A stretch of DNA of 64,000 nt from a bacterium OL-1 (lineage in GTDB: Bacteria; Actinomycetota; Coriobacteriia; Coriobacteriales; Atopobiaceae), in assembly GCA_000752675.2 (NCBI GenBank), contig LM994626.1, forward strand, positions 674,665-738,664, written 5' to 3'. A program made the translations under genes and the position numbers. Below are positions 60,333-64,000 of the stretch, in pieces. The notes below the pieces were generated by a model. It searched no databases and had not been told where the DNA came from. It saw only the letters and a program-made list of their open reading frames with translations. Position 1 is the stretch's first letter. Each line of letters opens with the position of its first letter.

Positions 60333-60713
60333 CTACGCTGCCACCTGCTGGGCGAGAACCACCGCGCCCATGCCCAGGCCGGCGCTCAGCATCACGTACA
60401 CCACGGCTACCAGCGGCTCACCACGCTGCACCAAGCCAACGCTTTCCAGCGCAAACGTCGAGAACGTGGTAAAGCCGCCGCACACACCCACCTTGAGGAA
60501 GAGGACGAGTCGCGAGTCAAGCTCGTGACCTGCGGCAACGGCGGCAACGATAAGCCCAATTACAAACGCACCCACAATGTTGGTGAGCAGCGTCGCCAGC
60601 GGGAATCCGGCATCGCCCACGCTCTTGAACGGGGCAAGCGAGATGAGATAGCGTGCGAGAGACCCAAGGGCTCCCCCAGCGCAGACGGCAAGGCAATCGA
60701 GCAGCGCAGGCAT
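60333..60713 (-). CDS. crcB: Fluoride channel CrcB/FluC
   Basis: A 126-residue protein with four membrane helices. GGALGSLARYLISL and FPLATLLTNIVGAFVIGLIV (with the conserved Asn and Gly) and VGVCGGFTTFSTFALESV (the Phe-box and Thr-Thr/Ser-Thr Na+-F- track) are diagnostic. It forms dual-topology dimers that let fluoride leave the cell. It is directly preceded by a fluoride riboswitch on the same strand. Only one copy is present. Confidence 0.95.
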   Translation of the reverse strand: MPALLDCLAVCAGGALGSLARYLISLAPFKSVGDAGFPLATLLTNIVGAFVIGLIVAAVAAGHELDSRLVLFLKVGVCGGFTTFSTFALESVGLVQRGEPLVAVVYVMLSAGLGMGAVVLAQQVAA

Positions 60714-60756
60714 GGTCGCGACCCTTCAGATAAGACGGGCGGCGAACCGCCCAACA

Positions 60757-60832
60757 CAGAAGCCATCAGCACCATGCGGTTTGGCGGGCGCACCCGACGG
60801 GGAGGCCTCATTCCCCAGCGGGCAGCGTAGCA
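60757..60832 (-). promoter_or_regulatory. Fluoride (crcB-motif) riboswitch
   Basis: Read on the minus strand: GGGGAATGAGG (from 60816), then CCGCCAAACCGC, a short loop, and CTGATGGCTTCTG ending near 60757. AACCGC and CTGATGGCTTCTG are the conserved core pieces of the crcB motif. A GGGCGG-TTCG-CCGCCC hairpin (60736-60751) follows before crcB, probably the expression platform. Confidence 0.82.
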
Positions 60833-60914
60833 CAGCCGGCGCCCGCCAACCCACACGGCTTTCACGCCCCAGCAATCCCGAGCCCCTCGTTACCAAGCGT
60901 TTACACAACGACTC

Positions 60915-60944
60915 TTGCGACACGCTGGGCATCGGGCGTATAGT
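60915..60944 (+). promoter_or_regulatory. Promoter of the Trp-leader/ECF operon
   Basis: TTGCGA (60915-60920), 18-base spacer, TATAGT (60939-60944). Transcription would start near 60951, giving a leader of about 50 bases before the peptide. Confidence 0.6.
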
Positions 60945-61002
60945 TCCCGACAACAAGCACAAGCCGCCCACGCGGCCGGAACTCACGAGAGGAGCGCCAG
61001 AG

Positions 61003-61083
61003 ATGAACCGCATCGCCACTAACGTCGCACGTACGTCCATGAACTGGTGGTGGCGCGATTCGCAAGCGGTCGGTCGATCGTGA
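61003..61083 (+). CDS. Trp leader peptide (attenuator), 26 residues
   Basis: ATG 61003, stop TGA 61081-61083, ribosome site GAGAGGAG about 10 bases upstream. The peptide contains MNWWWRDS: three adjacent TGG codons at 61045-61053, among only 26 residues. Around it: segment 1 TGGCGCGA (61051) pairs with segment 2 TCGCGCCA (61089); GAGTCTCTC (61082-61090), which overlaps the stop codon, can pair with GAGGGCTC (61113-61120) as antiterminator; and the latter is the left arm of a terminator. Stalling at Trp codons would free 61082-61090 and prevent termination; a ribosome at the stop would cover it. This is the standard logic of trp-type attenuation. Confidence 0.85.
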   Translation: MNRIATNVARTSMNWWWRDSQAVGRS

Positions 61084-61110
61084 GTCTCTCGCGCCATAAT
61101 TTCGCGAATT

Positions 61111-61147
61111 AAGAGGGCTCCCGGTTTGACCGGGGGCCCTCTTTCTT
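61111..61147 (+). terminator. Attenuator terminator upstream of the ECF genes
   Basis: A 15-bp stem, 61111-61125 with 61129-61143 (one G-T pair), loop TTG, followed by TTCTTG. It lies between the leader peptide stop and the first transporter gene. Its left arm can be taken by the antiterminator 61082-61090. Confidence 0.9.
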
Positions 61148-61214
61148 GTGCAAGCACGCCCTATAAGCGATCTCAACCCACACACAGCGTCATCCAATTA
61201 GAAAGGAACCAACC

Positions 61215-61787
61215 ATGTCCGAGAACACCAACACGCAGCAGGCCCGCACCGTCACCTCCGAGGATCATGGAAAGCTCGACGTTCGCGCGTTGGTGCTTCT
61301 TGCCGTGCTTCTCGCCGCCGGCTTCATCCTCAACTTCACCGTGGGGAAGGCAATCTCCAGCATCTCCGGCGGCATGATTAGCCCCGAGTTCATCATCTCG
61401 GCGTTCTGCCTCACCATCCTGGTCATTCGCCCCAACGTCCCGCAGGCGCTGGTCATTGGCCTCATCTCCGCGGCCGTGATTCAGATCACCACCACCTCGC
61501 CCTTTGTTGACTTTGCCGCCGAGGGCGTGGCCGCCATGCTCATGGCGATTATCGTAAGCGCCGGCATGCGCGGTGGCGCCAAGAAGGTCATCCCCGCCAT
61601 CGGCACCTTTGTTACCACCGTGGTCTCCGGCGTCATCTTCATGATCATCCGCATCGCCATGGTTGGCGCCGCCCAAGAGCTCGCCGCCGCTATGCTCCCC
61701 GTTGTCTTCGCGACCGCCATCTTCAACGCCATTCTCGTCCAGGCGCTCTACATCCCCGTGTGCAAGGCCCTCAAGGTCAACGACTAA
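61215..61787 (+). CDS. ECF-type transporter S component, paralogue 1
   Basis: A 190-residue membrane protein with five to six helices (VLLAVLLAAGFILNFTVG; FIISAFCLTILVIRPNVP; ALVIGLISAAVIQITTT; VTTVVSGVIFMIIRIAMV; VFATAIFNAILVQALYIPV). A 25-residue hydrophilic N-terminus precedes. Size and layout fit substrate-binding S subunits of energy-coupling-factor transporters, and an ECF double ATPase follows. The Trp-rich leader suggests tryptophan or an indole-type compound as substrate, which is an inference. Ribosome site AAAGGAACCAACC. Confidence 0.75.
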   Translation: MSENTNTQQARTVTSEDHGKLDVRALVLLAVLLAAGFILNFTVGKAISSISGGMISPEFIISAFCLTILVIRPNVPQALVIGLISAAVIQITTTSPFVDFAAEGVAAMLMAIIVSAGMRGGAKKVIPAIGTFVTTVVSGVIFMIIRIAMVGAAQELAAAMLPVVFATAIFNAILVQALYIPVCKALKVND

Positions 61788-61841
61788 CCGCCCGTCCGCA
61801 ACCGTAGCCCTCACCAGCAGCGCAATCGAAAGGAACCCACC

Positions 61842-62399
61842 ATGTCCGAGCAGAACGCATCCCAGGCGCGCACCGTCAACACCACCGAGCGCTCCGGCAA
61901 GGCCGACGTCTCCTCCCTCGTCCTTCTCGCCGTGCTTCTCGCCGCAGGCTTCATCCTCAACATGACCGTGGGAAACGCCCTTGCGATCGTGGGCATCAAG
62001 CCGCAGTTCATCATTGCCTCCTACGCGCTGGCGATCCTGCTCTCCAACGCCGGCTTTGGCCAGGCGGCCATCTTTGGCCTGGTCTCCGCCGCCGTCATCC
62101 AGCTCACTACTTCCATCCCCGGCCTCAACTTTGCAACCGAGCTCGTCGCCGCGCTGGTGATGGCCGCCCTTATCCGCCGTCCCCTCAAGGTTGGCGGACG
62201 TGACGTCACCCCGCTCGTTGCGACCTTTGCGACCACGCTCGTCTCCGGCGCGCTCTTCGCCGTGGCCGGCACGCTCATCATGGGCGCGGCCCTTGGCACC
62301 GTGGTCGTGAAGATCCCCCTCGTCCTGGGCACCGCAGTCTTCAACGCCGTCGTGGTCCAGGCCCTCTACTTCCCCCTCAAGAAGGTCCTCAAGAAGTAA
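61842..62399 (+). CDS. ECF-type transporter S component, paralogue 2
   Basis: A 185-residue protein clearly related to its upstream neighbour: both share LVLLAVLLAAGFILN, the QxLxxGLxSAAVIQxTTxxP region, a VTxxVATFxTTLVSG-like segment, and AxFNAxxVQALYxP near the end. It arose by tandem duplication and then diverged (for example AIVGIKPQFIIASYALAILLSN). The ribosome site is GAAAGGAACCCACC. Two different S components could recognise related ligands with one energising module, as in group II ECF systems. Confidence 0.75.
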   Translation: MSEQNASQARTVNTTERSGKADVSSLVLLAVLLAAGFILNMTVGNALAIVGIKPQFIIASYALAILLSNAGFGQAAIFGLVSAAVIQLTTSIPGLNFATELVAALVMAALIRRPLKVGGRDVTPLVATFATTLVSGALFAVAGTLIMGAALGTVVVKIPLVLGTAVFNAVVVQALYFPLKKVLKK

Positions 62400-62423
62400 G
62401 TTCGACTACGATAGTGAACCGCA

Positions 62424-62527
62424 CGTGAGACAGAGGGACAGTCCCTTTGTCTCACGCATGTGGCAGGGACGCTCCTTGCCTCCACCCCAGCATTGGTATG
62501 AGACAAAGGGACTGTCCCTCTGTCACA
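62424..62527. repeat. TGAGACAAAGGGA palindromes, copies 4 and 5
   Basis: Copy 4 at 62426-62454 is intact but for one G-T pair and is in reversed orientation (centre CAG). Copy 5 at 62499-62527 has the centre CTG and two mismatches in the right arm. They lie between the second S component and the ATPase gene, inside the presumed operon. Confidence 0.85.
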
Positions 62528-62539
62528 CGAAAGGCTCTT

Positions 62540-64000
62540 ATGACCGCACGGGAAGAAAAGCCCATCATCGAGATGAGCCACGTCACGTTCTCCTACGACG
62601 CACCAGCCGAGGGAGGCGCCGAGAACAGCGAGGACGCCGCGCTGCGCGACGTGACGCTGAGCATTGGCGCGGGCGAGTTCGTGGGCGTGATTGGACCCTC
62701 GGGCGCCGGCAAGTCCACCCTTGCCTCCGTGATGTCGGGCGCCATCCCCCACCACTACCGCGGTGCCCTCTACGGCGCCACGCTGGTCGACGGACACGAC
62801 ACCTGCGACGTGACGCTCACCGACATCTCGCAGATAGTGGGCAGCGTCCTGCAGGACATCGACACCCAGATGGTGGCCTCGGTGGTCGAGGACGAGATGC
62901 TCTTTGGCCTTGAGAACTTCGGCGTCCCCCACGACCAGATCGAGGAGCGCATTGCCCAGACGCTCGAGACCGTGGGCATCTCCAACCTGCGCGAACGCGA
63001 GATAGCCACGCTCTCGGGCGGCCAGAAGCAGAAGGTGGCCATCGCCGCCATTCTCGCCATGCACCCGCGCGTCCTGGTGCTCGACGAGCCCACGGCCGCG
63101 CTTGACCCCGCGTCATCGACCCTTGTCTTTGACACGCTGCGCAAGGTGCGCGAGGAGAGCGTCACCGTGGTGGTCATCGAGCAGAAGGTGGCGCTGCTCT
63201 CGGAGTACTGCGACCGCATCCTGGTGATGAGCAAGGGGTCGCTGGTGCTGGACGGCACGCCGCGCGAGGTCTTCTCACACGGCGACGAGCTGCGGCGCAT
63301 TGGCGTCGACAGCCCGCGCGTGGCGCGCGTGTACAACTCGCTTGCCAAGGATGGCCTGGTTTCGGGGGCGCCGTGCCTCACCGTGCCCGAGGCGGCGGAG
63401 GTCATAACAGGCCTGGTGCAGCCCGCGTCCAAGGTGAGCTGCCACGTGGCAAGCGCCGAGGAGGAAGTGCGCGAGAAGGGCTTCCGCGCCGGCTCCAAGC
63501 ACGTGGCCGCACCGCGCCCGCACGCCGAGGGCGCCGACCCCGTGGTGAGCCTTGAGGACGTGTGCTTTGCCTACCCGGGCGGAACGGCTTCCGTTGACCA
63601 CCTGGACATGCGGGTGTACCCCGGCGAGGTCGTGGGCATTGTGGGCCAGAACGGCGCGGGCAAAACCACGCTCACAAAGCTGCTCAACGGCCTCTTGCGA
63701 CCGGCGTCGGGCACCGTGCGGATGGCCGGCCTCGACACGCACGAGGTTCCCACCAGCGCGATTGCCGCGCACTGCGCGACCCTCTTCCAAAACCCGGACT
63801 ACCAGCTGTGCAAGGACACCGTGCTCGAAGAGGTCGCCTTTGGCCTCACGCTGCAGGGCGTGGACGAGAAGGAGGCGCGCGAGCGCGCGAGCGCGGTTAT
63901 CGAGCACTTTGGGCTGCCTGCAGACGAGGCGCCCTTCTCGCTCTCGCGCGGCCAGCGGCAAATGGTGGCGCTGGCATCCGTGGTGGTGATGGAGCCGGAA
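62540..64000 (+). CDS. ECF transporter ATPase with two ABC domains (EcfA1-EcfA2 fusion), 3' end outside window
   Basis: 487 codons are visible. The first ABC domain has Walker A GPSGAGKST, signature LSGGQKQ and Walker B VLVLDEPTAALD with the switch region VVVIEQKVAL (Gln where most have His). The second, after a linker, has GQNGAGKTT and LSRGQRQ (an altered signature) and is cut off. In ECF transporters two such domains, with EcfT, energise the S subunits; here the two halves are fused. Its ATG 62540 follows AAAGG. The missing transmembrane EcfT is probably just downstream. Confidence 0.9.
   Translation, partial: MTAREEKPIIEMSHVTFSYDAPAEGGAENSEDAALRDVTLSIGAGEFVGVIGPSGAGKSTLASVMSGAIPHHYRGALYGATLVDGHDTCDVTLTDISQIVGSVLQDIDTQMVASVVEDEMLFGLENFGVPHDQIEERIAQTLETVGISNLREREIATLSGGQKQKVAIAAILAMHPRVLVLDEPTAALDPASSTLVFDTLRKVREESVTVVVIEQKVALLSEYCDRILVMSKGSLVLDGTPREVFSHGDELRRIGVDSPRVARVYNSLAKDGLVSGAPCLTVPEAAEVITGLVQPASKVSCHVASAEEEVREKGFRAGSKHVAAPRPHAEGADPVVSLEDVCFAYPGGTASVDHLDMRVYPGEVVGIVGQNGAGKTTLTKLLNGLLRPASGTVRMAGLDTHEVPTSAIAAHCATLFQNPDYQLCKDTVLEEVAFGLTLQGVDEKEARERASAVIEHFGLPADEAPFSLSRGQRQMVALASVVVMEPE

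Overview
The window is a gene-dense, GC-rich (roughly mid-60s percent by eye) chromosomal segment. It looks like an anaerobic Actinomycetota of the Coriobacteriia (Olsenella/Atopobium-like). That assignment is an inference from base composition, strict Shine-Dalgarno spacing, class III ribonucleotide reductase, ECF transporter genes, a DUF3516 Ski2-like helicase and many short intergenic palindromes; no 16S rRNA gene is present to confirm it. I saw no rRNA, tRNA or CRISPR array.

Layout. 0-11 kb, mostly minus strand: a truncated permuted GH3 beta-glucosidase-type lipoprotein, corA, asnS, then fRMsr and pyrE on plus, a TetR/membrane-protein pair with a clear operator, ferritin, and a Pit/DUF47 phosphate transporter pair. 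11-18.7 kb, mostly plus: a HAD-like protein, a small XRE regulator, an AcpS-like gene that has lost its metal ligands, an Old Yellow Enzyme-type oxidoreductase, a DUF3516 helicase, UspA and a secreted coiled-coil/lysozyme-like protein. 18.7-28 kb: DMT transporter, M16C peptidase, a two-gene 2-hydroxyacyl-CoA dehydratase-type system with fused activase, nitroreductase, aminotransferase. 28-33 kb: nrdD and nrdG, with NrdR-type boxes upstream and a toxin-antitoxin pair lodged between them, then hsp20 with a HAIR-like operator. 33-44 kb: DUF3810 peptidase-like protein, cytoplasmic alpha-amylase, two small membrane proteins, coaX, OPT transporter, a PatB/MalY-type enzyme, a frameshifted YbaK-type editing protein, a phosphoesterase and a cytosolic ParB-like/BMP fusion.

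44-50 kb is the branched-chain amino acid operon ilvD-ilvB-ilvN-ilvC behind a long leader that folds like a T-box stem I with an isoleucine (AUU) specifier. 50-58 kb: an ADP-ribosylation pair (zinc macrodomain plus SirTM sirtuin) without the usual lipoyl partners, SDR, azlCD, esterase, MFS pump, MBL-fold protein, nitroreductase. 58.3-59.7 kb is a complete IS3-family element. 60-64 kb: crcB/fluC behind a fluoride riboswitch, and then the most striking locus: a 26-residue leader peptide with three consecutive Trp codons, a competing antiterminator/terminator, two tandem ECF-type S-component paralogues and a double-ATPase EcfA running off the window. This reads as classical ribosome-mediated tryptophan attenuation controlling an ECF transporter.

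The intergenic regions carry several unexplained inverted-repeat elements: three hairpins with different perfect stems but one conserved 16-nt apical sequence; two 73-bp elements with 12-bp ends; a 145-bp element with perfect 28-bp ends; a two-plus-two set of 27-bp repeats at 40-bp period around an AT-rich core; and five copies of a TGAGACAAAGGGA palindrome, two of which supply a gene's stop codon.
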